Of a stretch of 6,009 nucleotides of DNA, positions 1 through 6,009 are shown piece by piece (position 1 is the first letter of the stretch; every line of letters begins with the position of its first letter). The position numbers and the translations under genes were made by a program. Location of the stretch: positions 1-6,009 of the forward strand of contig JALRGP010000062.1 in NCBI GenBank assembly GCA_023259685.1, read 5' to 3'. Source of the DNA: Alphaproteobacteria bacterium. GTDB taxonomy: Bacteria > Pseudomonadota > Alphaproteobacteria > JALRGP01. The notes beneath the pieces were generated by a model that had not been told where the DNA came from, did no database searches, and saw nothing but the letters and a program-made list of their open reading frames with translations.

Positions 1-112
1 GATTTGGTCTCAGGTTTAGTTTAATTGCGGGTATTTGTCATTTTGAGTTGGCTCTTTGATGTTTTGCAGGAGGTCTATTAATAAATAGTTAATTTTTCAT
101 AGATTTTTAAAA
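1..112. other. left-edge flank without a supported gene
   Basis: This stretch follows the stop codon of the M48 protease gene. No minus-strand start codon here opens more than a few codons. On the plus strand, two frames run in from the window edge and stop at 22-24 and 57-59, so the 3' end of a convergent gene could lie here, but the tails are too short to identify. An AGGAGG at 69-74 (plus strand) looks like a ribosome binding site but has no start codon within reach. A weak 5-bp hairpin (75-79 with 84-88) followed by a T-rich run could end a plus-strand transcript; its stem is nearly all A/T. Confidence 0.4.
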
Positions 113-1369
113 TTATTTTGGTTTGATATCTTGCAGTAACTCTTCTGCTCGCATACGAATGCGTTGATTGTGGCTTTTTGTTGCTCTTTTGGCATGGGTT
201 TGAACCAACTTATAATCAGATATGGAGGCCCCATATTCCGCCATAGACAAAGATAATTCATCTTGTTGACTTAGCAAACTATGGAGCCTGGCTTTGATAC
301 GCCATCCCAACCCCAAATCTGGATGTTTTTGCACCACAACCTTTACAATATTTAACGCTTTTTCATAATTTTTAGATATTTTAGATTCACTCAATGCATG
401 GGCGTATGATAAATCCAGCCACACACTTTTGATTTTGTCACGTGCTTTACTGTAAAAATCAAGGGTTTGATCAATGTTTCCCATTTTAAAAGACACATCT
501 CCTAAAAATTCAGTTATATAAGGATCATTATGGGATAATTTTTTGCCCTGATCTAGAATATCTTGATATTTTTTCAAACGATACAACCTGTAAAAATTTT
601 TAACAGATGACATATTTTTGGGCAAAGAAGACACATCTTTGTCCTTCAAAACACCAATCAGTTTAGCTCGAATGACTTGGAATTCATCTGAATCTGTTGG
701 TGATATTTTATTATTAATGAATGATGTTTGATTAAAAAATGCAATGCGATCTTCGACAATTGGGTGGGTATTTAAATAAGGATCACTGGCAAAAGTTTTG
801 GATTGAATTTTTTTAAAAAAATCGATAATTCCATTCAAAGGGATGCCCAATTTTTTGCAATAAGAAACGGCAGCAGCATCGGCAGATTTTTCCTCTCCTT
901 GCATATAGGATAAAAAACTACGCTCCGATACAGTCATGCCGGCTGCAATCCCTGCAGCCAAAGCGTCCCCTCTTCCACTTAAAGCCGCAGCCAAAGCACC
1001 AATGGCCGTTGCGACTGCCATCGGGCCCGCCATAGACCGCATTTGATTTTGAAGACGTACATGATGATGTCCCGCAATGTGTCCAATTTCATGACATAAA
1101 ATACCCAACAACTGTTCCAATGATTCCGATTGAATAATTGTTTCGCTATGAATGACAATATTACCCAAAGGATCGGCAAAGGCATTAAGTTCTGGGTGTA
1201 TCATCACAAAAACCTTTGGATTTGACAGTTTTGCAACTTTGTAAATCTTTTCAACCCACCGGTTTAAAAAATTTTGTGTTTGGGAATCAATGAACAGATG
1301 ACCTTTTTTAAACTCACTGGAAAAAGATATATGCATACATACAAAACATAAAAAAATGATTTTTTTCAT
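113..1369 (-). CDS. periplasmic M48-family zinc metalloprotease with TPR-like C-terminal half (BepA/YfgC type)
   Basis: Predicted exported zinc endopeptidase of 418 residues. Residues 1-18 form a signal peptide (Lys-Lys then a hydrophobic stretch), so it should act in the periplasm. The M48 core is clear: HEIGH at 93-97 supplies two zinc-binding histidines and the catalytic Glu94; the downstream EKSAD at 160-164 supplies the likely third ligand Glu160; THPIVEDRI at 201-209 is the conserved block that closes the family domain. A Gly/Ala-rich segment (about 113-147) lies between the first two, as in relatives. Residues about 255-400 are helical and TPR-like, for example FLGDVSFKMGNIDQTLDFYSKA from 288. 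This layout matches BepA/YfgC, which in E. coli degrades stalled outer-membrane proteins and helps LptD assembly; the substrate here is inferred. The ATG lies 2 nt after the upstream AI-2E gene stop, with only a weak GGTG upstream, so translation is probably coupled to that gene. Length is slightly below E. coli BepA, and no key residue is missing. Confidence 0.9.
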   Translation of the reverse strand: MKKIIFLCFVCMHISFSSEFKKGHLFIDSQTQNFLNRWVEKIYKVAKLSNPKVFVMIHPELNAFADPLGNIVIHSETIIQSESLEQLLGILCHEIGHIAGHHHVRLQNQMRSMAGPMAVATAIGALAAALSGRGDALAAGIAAGMTVSERSFLSYMQGEEKSADAAAVSYCKKLGIPLNGIIDFFKKIQSKTFASDPYLNTHPIVEDRIAFFNQTSFINNKISPTDSDEFQVIRAKLIGVLKDKDVSSLPKNMSSVKNFYRLYRLKKYQDILDQGKKLSHNDPYITEFLGDVSFKMGNIDQTLDFYSKARDKIKSVWLDLSYAHALSESKISKNYEKALNIVKVVVQKHPDLGLGWRIKARLHSLLSQQDELSLSMAEYGASISDYKLVQTHAKRATKSHNQRIRMRAEELLQDIKPK

Positions 1370-1371
1370 AC

Positions 1372-2421
1372 TTACACCATATGATCCACAGATTGATAAT
1401 AAAACGACATAACGTGTTTAACAACAATGGATAAGACCGCTGCACATGGTAATGCTAAAAATAGGCCAATGACCCCAAACCAACACACACCCGCCAACAT
1501 TAAAAACATAATCCAAACGGGATGAACCCCAAGGGCTGCTCCTATGAGACGTGGTGTAATGATATTATTTTCAATACCAGGAATAACCATAAACACACAA
1601 CATACCGATAAGCACGACACTTGGTGATTATAAGCAATCGCAAGGGATAAGATAAAACAAATAAAATTTCCAACATATGGAACAAGAGCGCAAATACTGG
1701 CAAGTGTGGCCATTGAAAATGTTTTGGGAAATCCAATCAAGGTAAAACCAACCGCATACATAATAAATAATAATCCACACACTTTCATTTGTCCTTTGGC
1801 ATAGGATGACAATGCTTTATTAATTTTTTGGCCTTGTTGATAAAAAATCGGCAAATATTTTTTGGGAAATAATTTTTCTGCATTTTTTGAAAAAGATTCA
1901 AAATCTTTTGCCATATAAAATGTGACGATGAACGTCAATAAAACCATCCCAAGACTGTTAATAATCGAAGCCCCGGTACCCAGTAATTGAATAAATCCTT
2001 GAATCCCAAGGGTCGTTAAATCTTGGATTCTGTTTGAAAATTCTGATTTGAATTGTTCAATGCTTAAATTAGGGAAATAATGTTTTAATGGTTCCAATGT
2101 TTTGAATATAAAATCAATGAATGTCGCCATGCCGGCGCTTAAATGGCGAAGTTCTTCTTGAAGAACGGGAATTGATTCGATGATAAATAAAATCATCATC
2201 ACCAAAAATCCAAACACCATGACAAAAGCACTGATACCCCTTGGGATATGACATTTTTTTAAAAAATCCACGGGATGATTTAAAAAATATCCACTGATAA
2301 TCCCAATTAAAAACGGAGCCACAATTGAACGCAGTGAATAAATTAATGTAATAAAAACAACCAAAAAAAAGACAAAAACTGCTTCAGGTTTTTTAATGGA
2401 TAAGACGCGTGATAATTTCAT
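1372..2421 (-). CDS. AI-2E/PerM-family inner-membrane transporter
   Basis: Polytopic inner-membrane protein of 349 residues, the usual size for the AI-2E family exporter / PerM / YhhT group. Hydrophobic segments fall near residues 14-31, 33-47, 63-82, 150-170, 212-232, 238-264, 267-281 and 302-338, with a soluble amphipathic stretch at about 85-145, as is typical. Family blocks are recognisable: GFPKTFSMATLASICALVPY from 230 with the following VGN, NNIITPRLIGAALGVHP at 285-301, and a glycine/alanine-rich last segment ending in LALPCAAV at 322-329. The family name comes from autoinducer-2 export by TqsA; other members have sodium/proton antiport or unknown roles, so the substrate cannot be stated. 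The ATG lies 29 nt inside the upstream PurC-like gene; a GGGGG run sits about 15 nt upstream, farther than a normal ribosome binding site, so translational coupling is likely. The next in-frame codons offer no better start. The M48 gene follows after 2 nt. Confidence 0.9.
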   Translation of the reverse strand: MKLSRVLSIKKPEAVFVFFLVVFITLIYSLRSIVAPFLIGIISGYFLNHPVDFLKKCHIPRGISAFVMVFGFLVMMILFIIESIPVLQEELRHLSAGMATFIDFIFKTLEPLKHYFPNLSIEQFKSEFSNRIQDLTTLGIQGFIQLLGTGASIINSLGMVLLTFIVTFYMAKDFESFSKNAEKLFPKKYLPIFYQQGQKINKALSSYAKGQMKVCGLLFIMYAVGFTLIGFPKTFSMATLASICALVPYVGNFICFILSLAIAYNHQVSCLSVCCVFMVIPGIENNIITPRLIGAALGVHPVWIMFLMLAGVCWFGVIGLFLALPCAAVLSIVVKHVMSFYYQSVDHMV

Positions 2422-3073
2422 TTGGTGTTAAAAGTGCCCCCGTTTCATCATCAAAAATCGCCGTTTTACCCAAGTCAAAAGAATCAATGACAATAAATTT
2501 ACCATGATCAAAAAAATCGAGTCCTTCATCATAACCAAATTGCACTTGATAATGCCCCAACCTCATTTTAAAACCTAAAAAAAGACCAATTAAAAAATCA
2601 TTCATTCGCTGAAGGGTATCACATATATCACTTAAATCATCTTTGGACAGCCATCCAAATGTAGTGATGTGTTCTTTTGTAATCATTTGAGATCCAACAT
2701 AAAATTCCGGAATGCATGTGGGCAATGATAAACCTTTCATAACACCGAATTTATCAGATAATTCATCGGTCAAAATATGTCTGACGATTACATAAAATTG
2801 CAAAGGATCGGCGTTAAGCACCAATTGCTCTTTCATATTTAATGTACGAACAAAGTGATGATCAATACCAATGCAGGTAAGTTTTTGATACAAAAATTCA
2901 TTAAAACGATTTTGCATAGCTCCGCGGCCAAAATCGTTCTCAGGATCAGAAAAATGAACAATCATATGTCTGGGGTCAGAACTTTCATAAAAAATACGGG
3001 TATCATTTTTAGAAATAACCTTTTTTTTAAACTTCAAACCTTTGTCGGTACGAATGATTTGAGGGTCGAGCAT
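2393..3073 (-). CDS. PurC (SAICAR synthetase)-like protein, probably catalytically inactive
   Basis: A 226-residue protein that aligns end to end, from memory, with alphaproteobacterial PurC, which joins CAIR and aspartate with ATP in purine synthesis. Scaffold blocks typical of that class survive: LNMKEQLV at 78-85 (usual LNMREQLI), EHITTFGW at 124-131 (usual EHITAFGW), and NDFLIGLFLG at 148-157 (usual NDFLSGLFLG). The catalytic signatures do not: the N-terminal GKAK nucleotide loop is replaced by SKNDTR (21-26); the GKGVLNN block is reduced to RGAMQN (50-55) with a shortened loop before it; VVRNxAAGS reads IVRHILTDE (96-104); DFKxEFG reads GHYQVQFG (163-170); and DEISPDxCR reads DSFDLGKT (187-194). 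About 25 C-terminal residues are also absent. The frame is open throughout, so it is more likely a pseudoenzyme or a fast-diverging relic than a fresh pseudogene. No other pur gene is visible. The ATG has AGAGG 17 nt upstream, rather far; an in-frame stop just upstream limits extension. Confidence 0.75.
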   Translation of the reverse strand: MLDPQIIRTDKGLKFKKKVISKNDTRIFYESSDPRHMIVHFSDPENDFGRGAMQNRFNEFLYQKLTCIGIDHHFVRTLNMKEQLVLNADPLQFYVIVRHILTDELSDKFGVMKGLSLPTCIPEFYVGSQMITKEHITTFGWLSKDDLSDICDTLQRMNDFLIGLFLGFKMRLGHYQVQFGYDEGLDFFDHGKFIVIDSFDLGKTAIFDDETGALLTPNEIITRLIH

Positions 3074-3100
3074 GGGGATATTTTAAACCGCCTCTAATTT

Positions 3101-3109
3101 ATTGTAACA
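3101..3109 (-). promoter_or_regulatory. candidate extended -10 promoter for the PurC-like/AI-2E/M48 gene group
   Basis: Read on the minus strand, this is TGT followed by TACAAT, an extended -10 (TGn) with five of six consensus bases. Transcription would start about 25-30 nt before the ATG at 3073. The -35 position is weak, as extended -10 promoters allow. A perfect TTGACA lies farther upstream at 3157-3162 on the minus strand, but its matching -10 position reads only ATTCAT, so it is the less likely alternative. In AT-rich DNA such matches also arise by chance. Confidence 0.35.
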
Positions 3110-3212
3110 GAAAAACAACCCGAATATGATTACATGAATGAGATTTTTATAGAATTTGTCAACTTTTCAAAAAAGTATTTTTTCCAAGCAACAGTTAAAG
3201 GAATAAAAAATT

Positions 3213-4832
3213 TTATGGATACGGGGCTAAATGCCCCCCATCTTCAAAAACCATATCTAAAAAACTGTCATAGGGTTTAATGAATTGAGCATAATGAAAA
3301 AGAACTAAGCACAACAAAAAATCATTTTTTTTTGCATGAATTTTAAAACGTTTTCCTTCTATAAATCCTTTCCAAACTTTTTTTGAGTGGTAACGTCGAA
3401 TGACGGGTTCTGATTCAATAGATAGATTTGACAAATTTCCATATAACGACAACATGCCATTAAGAACAGAAGAATCGCATAAATCTTGGTGGCTCATATT
3501 TAAATACGATACAAATTTCCATAAATTACTGCCATCGCACACTGGTTTTTTTCTGGGAATCAAGGGATTGATCAGCAACAAATTGGATAATGGCGTATGA
3601 TCTTCAATTTGAAAAGACGTACTTAAAGGGACGAATTCCAAAGATTTTTTACTGTAACACAAAGTCTTTGCATACAAAGTTTGCTCTTTCACGTGCATGG
3701 GATTAAAGTTTAAATCAACCAATGATAAGGAATAATTTTCGTCCTCGTCTACTTCTGTATTCCAAAACAAAACATCTTTTGAATCATGAATCGGCCAAAA
3801 ATAATAAGGCAATTCTTGGGATTGGTGCGTTTCATCCAAAATCCTCGATACCGATTCCACATGATAAATAGCCGTACTTTTTGAATGTCTGCCGTCTGGA
3901 ATTAAAGGATAGCTCACTTTCGTATAATCCATACGAACAGGATCCGTTGTTTTAGGAAATAAATTGATAATTGGAATGCAATGAAGACGAAAACTATGGC
4001 CGTGCAGTGTTTGAGACACAGCATCCTTCGCATTAAAAAGAGGAATAAAAATATCACCCTCCGTAGCAGTTCCCATTTTTTTTAAAACTCCAACCAATTT
4101 AATGAATGAAAATTTCTTTTTAAAATGATGATATTCGTGCAATAAATGGGGAGCGTATAAATGTTGATTTAAAACAGGGAACGCAATTTGATCTTTCTCA
4201 AAGCCAACTCTATGAATAGCACCATAACATTCTTGAGGATCTTTGTCGTCCCCTTTCACAATAACCGGATCTTTTGACAACAAAATATTTCGAATCCAAA
4301 TATCTTGAGCATCATCAATGTAAATCATGACCTCATCATGCTGTATATTTTCAAATGGGATCAAAGAAAACAATCGAATCTTAATAAACCATTGGTCGTT
4401 TAATTTTTCATAGGTCGTATTGAGAATTGATATGGGCAACAAGATCATTGGAAATACCGTTTGAAATCGACAGACTTCGTCATCATATTGAATCAGTAAA
4501 GGTATTCCTTTTTTTAAGTTGAACCCTTTGACGACTTTGGGTAAATCAAATTGACATTCTAAAACCCCCATGGATGGCAACGGACGAATTAAATGAGGAT
4601 ATAATGTTTGTATCAGATTTAAAATCACACGAGATTGTTGTGATTCCATGGACTTTCTAAGGGACGCCGTTAAAAAAGCAAATGATTGGATGAGTCCTTC
4701 AATCTGAGGATCTGACGAGATTCCTTGGATGAGATCTAATTTACCTGCGATATCTGGATAGTTTTGGGCAAATTCTTTGGCACCGCTTCTGAGGTAAGAC
4801 AGCTCTTCATAATAAATTTTTTCCCGTGACAT
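3213..4832 (-). CDS. tssF: type VI secretion system baseplate subunit TssF
   Basis: TssF (also called VasA/ImpG) is a cytoplasmic baseplate wedge protein of the T6SS; with TssG and TssK it forms the platform on which the contractile sheath is built. Recognition rests on three regions of the 539-residue product. The N-terminal block at about 7-93 has YYEELSYLRSGAKEFAQNYP, then DPQIEGLIQSFAFLTA and LYPHLIRPLPSMGVLE. A middle block around 325-400 holds the WPIHDSKDVLFWN and YSLSLVDLNFNP motifs and a TLYAKTLCYS strand. The C-terminal block from 437 is LWKFVSYLNMSHQDL, leading to PVIRRYHSKKVWKGFIEGKR and a final helical segment. The family usually has about 580-620 residues, so this copy is short, mainly by compact loops; the ends are intact and no frameshift is seen. 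GAGGGGG lies 6 nt before the ATG, a good ribosome binding site. The upstream transglycosylase gene ends 20 nt before. The usual neighbour tssG is absent. Confidence 0.88.
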   Translation of the reverse strand: MSREKIYYEELSYLRSGAKEFAQNYPDIAGKLDLIQGISSDPQIEGLIQSFAFLTASLRKSMESQQSRVILNLIQTLYPHLIRPLPSMGVLECQFDLPKVVKGFNLKKGIPLLIQYDDEVCRFQTVFPMILLPISILNTTYEKLNDQWFIKIRLFSLIPFENIQHDEVMIYIDDAQDIWIRNILLSKDPVIVKGDDKDPQECYGAIHRVGFEKDQIAFPVLNQHLYAPHLLHEYHHFKKKFSFIKLVGVLKKMGTATEGDIFIPLFNAKDAVSQTLHGHSFRLHCIPIINLFPKTTDPVRMDYTKVSYPLIPDGRHSKSTAIYHVESVSRILDETHQSQELPYYFWPIHDSKDVLFWNTEVDEDENYSLSLVDLNFNPMHVKEQTLYAKTLCYSKKSLEFVPLSTSFQIEDHTPLSNLLLINPLIPRKKPVCDGSNLWKFVSYLNMSHQDLCDSSVLNGMLSLYGNLSNLSIESEPVIRRYHSKKVWKGFIEGKRFKIHAKKNDFLLCLVLFHYAQFIKPYDSFLDMVFEDGGHLAPYP

Positions 4833-4838
4833 AACAGA

Positions 4839-4845
4839 CCCCCTC
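4839..4845 (-). promoter_or_regulatory. ribosome binding site of tssF
   Basis: Minus-strand GAGGGGG, 6 nt before the tssF ATG, in the 20-nt gap after the transglycosylase stop. It fixes the tssF start at 4832 and agrees with the family N-terminus (YYEELSYLR begins at residue 7). Confidence 0.7.
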
Positions 4846-4852
4846 TAAACTA

Positions 4853-5359
4853 TCAGGTCTTTATTTTATTCCACCTGAAAAAAATTCGATTTTTGTATAC
4901 GATACTGCTTTGAGTAAATCCAGAATGATAAAAACGTACGGCATTTTCCCAAGAACCATATTTTCTTTTAAATCTGACCAACATCTTGGCAGCATAATCA
5001 ATGTTGTGAAATGGATCCGTCATCACCTCCCATCTTTTAAATCGGTTTCGATGGGATTTATAACTGAGTTGCATACAACCAATATAAAATTCACGTCTAT
5101 TTTGGATCAAAAGCTTTATATGATTAATCATGGCATTTTGATTTTTAAAAGATATTGCTTTTTTCCCCACGCAAATAACCCAAGGACGCATATTGGATTC
5201 AGTTTTAGCAATTGCCTGAAGCAGCCCCTTTGGCAAACCATAATGGGACTCAATTGCCTTGATGATGTCTTTACATTGATGGGATGTTTTGATTGAATTG
5301 GTAATATTTGAAAAACAAAATCCTATACAAATCAAACTATATAATAATTTGCTGAACAT
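4853..5359 (-). CDS. small exported lytic transglycosylase (SLT domain)
   Basis: A 168-residue peptidoglycan-cleaving enzyme. Lytic transglycosylases cut the MurNAc-GlcNAc bond with formation of 1,6-anhydro-MurNAc. Residues 1 to about 20 are a signal peptide (MFSKLLYSLICIGFCFS), so it should act in the periplasm; no proper lipobox is present. The SLT fold is visible in order: GLPKGLLQAIAKTES at 41-55 with catalytic Glu54, the MRPW that follows, IGCMQLSYKSH at 93-103 (the GLMQ-type motif), DPFHNIDYAAKML at 115-127, and GSWENAVRFYHSG at 135-147. The PW after the catalytic motif, the GCMQ and the YHS ending match a periplasmic transglycosylase form common in alphaproteobacteria. It starts 23 nt inside the Nfu gene with a near-perfect GGAGGTGA ribosome binding site, and tssF follows 20 nt after its stop. 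Local peptidoglycan opening for the T6SS is a reasonable but untested role; general wall turnover is the alternative. Confidence 0.88.
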   Translation of the reverse strand: MFSKLLYSLICIGFCFSNITNSIKTSHQCKDIIKAIESHYGLPKGLLQAIAKTESNMRPWVICVGKKAISFKNQNAMINHIKLLIQNRREFYIGCMQLSYKSHRNRFKRWEVMTDPFHNIDYAAKMLVRFKRKYGSWENAVRFYHSGFTQSSIVYKNRIFFRWNKIKT

Positions 5360-5888
5360 CTTTCACCTCCGGAACGTAATGTTTTAACATATTTTCAATT
5401 CCAGCCTTTAAGGTTGATGTGGAGCTGGGGCAACCTGAACACGCTCCGTACATGCGTACGTACACAATACCATTAACGAATGAGTCGAACACAATATCTC
5501 CGCCGTCTTGAGCAACTGCAGGGCGAACTTTTTGATCAATGATATCTTTAATTTGCTGAACAAGAGGATCATCTGCAATACAATGAGATTCAAAAATTTG
5601 AGGATTTGCAATAGGTAAATCATGTTCCAAATGGTCCAGAATAACGCCAATAATAGCGGGACTTAAAACATTAAAATCGCATGCGGGATGTTTACCGACG
5701 GACACAAAATCTTTTCCTAAAAACACATCTTCCACCCCTTGAATTTTTAATAACCTGTCCGCAAGTGGATAAAATGATGCGTCAAATCCTTTTTTGATGT
5801 GTTGAGGTGATTGATGCCCCATGACATCACGACCCACATTGAATTTTAATACATTCGGATTAGGAGTGTACTCAGTTTCGATCATCAT
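5337..5888 (-). CDS. Nfu-type iron-sulfur cluster scaffold/carrier protein (NifU C-terminal domain family)
   Basis: Predicted cytoplasmic protein of 183 residues that carries [4Fe-4S] clusters to target enzymes. The N-terminal Nfu_N domain begins at once with IETEYTPNPNVLKFNVGR, followed by FYPLADRLLKIQGVEDVFLG and KDFVSV. The C-terminal NifU-like domain spans about 109-183 and holds PAVAQDGGDIVF, then GACSGCPSS with the cluster-binding Cys150 and Cys153, then TLKAGIENMLKHYVPEV. This two-domain order is the alphaproteobacterial and mitochondrial NFU1 form, distinct from E. coli NfuA, whose N-terminal domain is A-type-like. The frame opens earlier, to a GTG at 5954, but the extra 22 residues match nothing in the family and would lie upstream of the probable promoter, so the ATG at 5888 (or the adjacent one at 5885) is chosen. 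No Shine-Dalgarno is seen; the leader before the ATG is pyrimidine-rich. It leads the group with the transglycosylase and tssF. Confidence 0.9.
   Translation of the reverse strand: MMIETEYTPNPNVLKFNVGRDVMGHQSPQHIKKGFDASFYPLADRLLKIQGVEDVFLGKDFVSVGKHPACDFNVLSPAIIGVILDHLEHDLPIANPQIFESHCIADDPLVQQIKDIIDQKVRPAVAQDGGDIVFDSFVNGIVYVRMYGACSGCPSSTSTLKAGIENMLKHYVPEVKDVQQIII
5363..5370 (-). promoter_or_regulatory. strong ribosome binding site of the lytic transglycosylase gene
   Basis: Minus-strand GGAGGTGA, near-complete complement of the 16S rRNA 3' end, with GGAGG ending 6 nt before the ATG at 5359. It lies inside the Nfu coding region, so the transglycosylase can be translated efficiently from the shared message. 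It is the strongest such site in the window. Confidence 0.8.
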
Positions 5889-5917
5889 AAAAAGAAAAAG
5901 TTTAACGCTGATACTTG

Positions 5918-5945
5918 ATCTTAACACATGTGATTTTTTTGTAAA
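5918..5945 (-). promoter_or_regulatory. probable sigma-70-type promoter for the Nfu/transglycosylase/tssF group
   Basis: On the minus strand, TTTACA (5940-5945, five of six -35 consensus bases) and TAAGAT (5918-5923, four of six -10 bases) are separated by 16 nt. The predicted start near 5911 leaves a leader of about 23 nt before the ATG at 5888. The 8-bp palindrome CACATGTG at 5925-5932 falls in the spacer and could be a regulator site, though so short a palindrome may be chance. Confidence 0.45.
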
Positions 5946-6009
5946 AAGTGCCACATTATCACATCTGTATTTTTATCATTGACATTTTTTTATTTAAGTA
6001 TTTATTTTG

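Noticed and set aside
75..97. Hairpin plus T-rich run as an intrinsic terminator
   Set aside because: The stem has only five pairs, one of them G-C, and the window is full of similar A/T inverted repeats; kept only as a note on the left flank.
2393..3073. Pseudogene call for the PurC-like gene
   Set aside because: The frame is intact, scaffold blocks are conserved and downstream translation appears coupled to it; a divergent or inactive but expressed protein fits better.
2855..3097. Plus-strand open frame of 80 codons across the PurC-like start
   Set aside because: Antisense to a gene with clear family similarity; the product shows no motif and arises from AT-rich codons.
3165..3185. Inverted A/T repeat after tssF as a terminator
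   Set aside because: The stem is almost pure A/T with a tiny loop, and it lacks both GC pairs and a clean U-tract, so it is unlikely to stop transcription.
4910..5296. Plus-strand open frame of 128 codons
   Set aside because: It lies wholly antisense to the well-supported transglycosylase gene, has no recognisable domain, and its start has no ribosome binding site.
5300..5359. Lipoprotein signal in the transglycosylase (IGFC)
   Set aside because: The residue before the cysteine is Phe rather than Gly/Ala/Ser, so it does not fit a lipobox; an ordinary signal peptide is more likely.
5889..5954. Extension of the Nfu protein to a GTG start at 5954
   Set aside because: The added 22 residues match nothing in the Nfu N-terminal domain, which begins at IETEYTPNP, and the probable promoter lies inside this stretch.

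Overview
This AT-rich window holds six protein-coding genes, all on the minus strand and packed with overlaps or very short gaps. It reads from right to left. No rRNA, tRNA, CRISPR array, insertion sequence or plus-strand gene of any size is supported. The protein signatures point to an alphaproteobacterium: an Nfu protein of the mitochondrial/alphaproteobacterial type, a periplasmic lytic transglycosylase of a form common in that class, and a PurC-like protein that keeps alphaproteobacterial sequence blocks. Low GC, long A/T runs, a decayed-looking purine gene and a type VI secretion gene together suggest a host-associated lineage such as Holosporales/Rickettsiales-like endosymbionts. That taxonomic placement is inference.

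Right part (about 4830-5945): a probable promoter drives an Nfu-type Fe-S scaffold gene, a small exported lytic transglycosylase that overlaps it by 23 nt, and tssF, which starts 20 nt after the transglycosylase stop. tssF encodes a baseplate component of the type VI secretion system (T6SS). No tssG or other T6SS gene is visible, so tssF looks separated from its usual partner.

Middle (3074-3212): the only internal gap, 139 nt. It carries a plausible extended -10 promoter for the second gene group and no convincing terminator.

Left part (113-3073): a PurC (SAICAR synthetase)-like protein that keeps the family scaffold but lacks most catalytic signature residues, an AI-2E/PerM-family membrane protein overlapping it by 29 nt, and an M48 metalloprotease with a TPR-like tail (BepA/YfgC type) starting 2 nt after the membrane protein stop. 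The first 112 nt hold no clear gene.

The window mixes housekeeping (Fe-S assembly) with envelope functions (peptidoglycan cleavage, outer-membrane protein quality control, membrane transport, T6SS baseplate). The two points most worth following are the isolated tssF coupled to a peptidoglycan-cleaving enzyme, and the apparent PurC pseudoenzyme.
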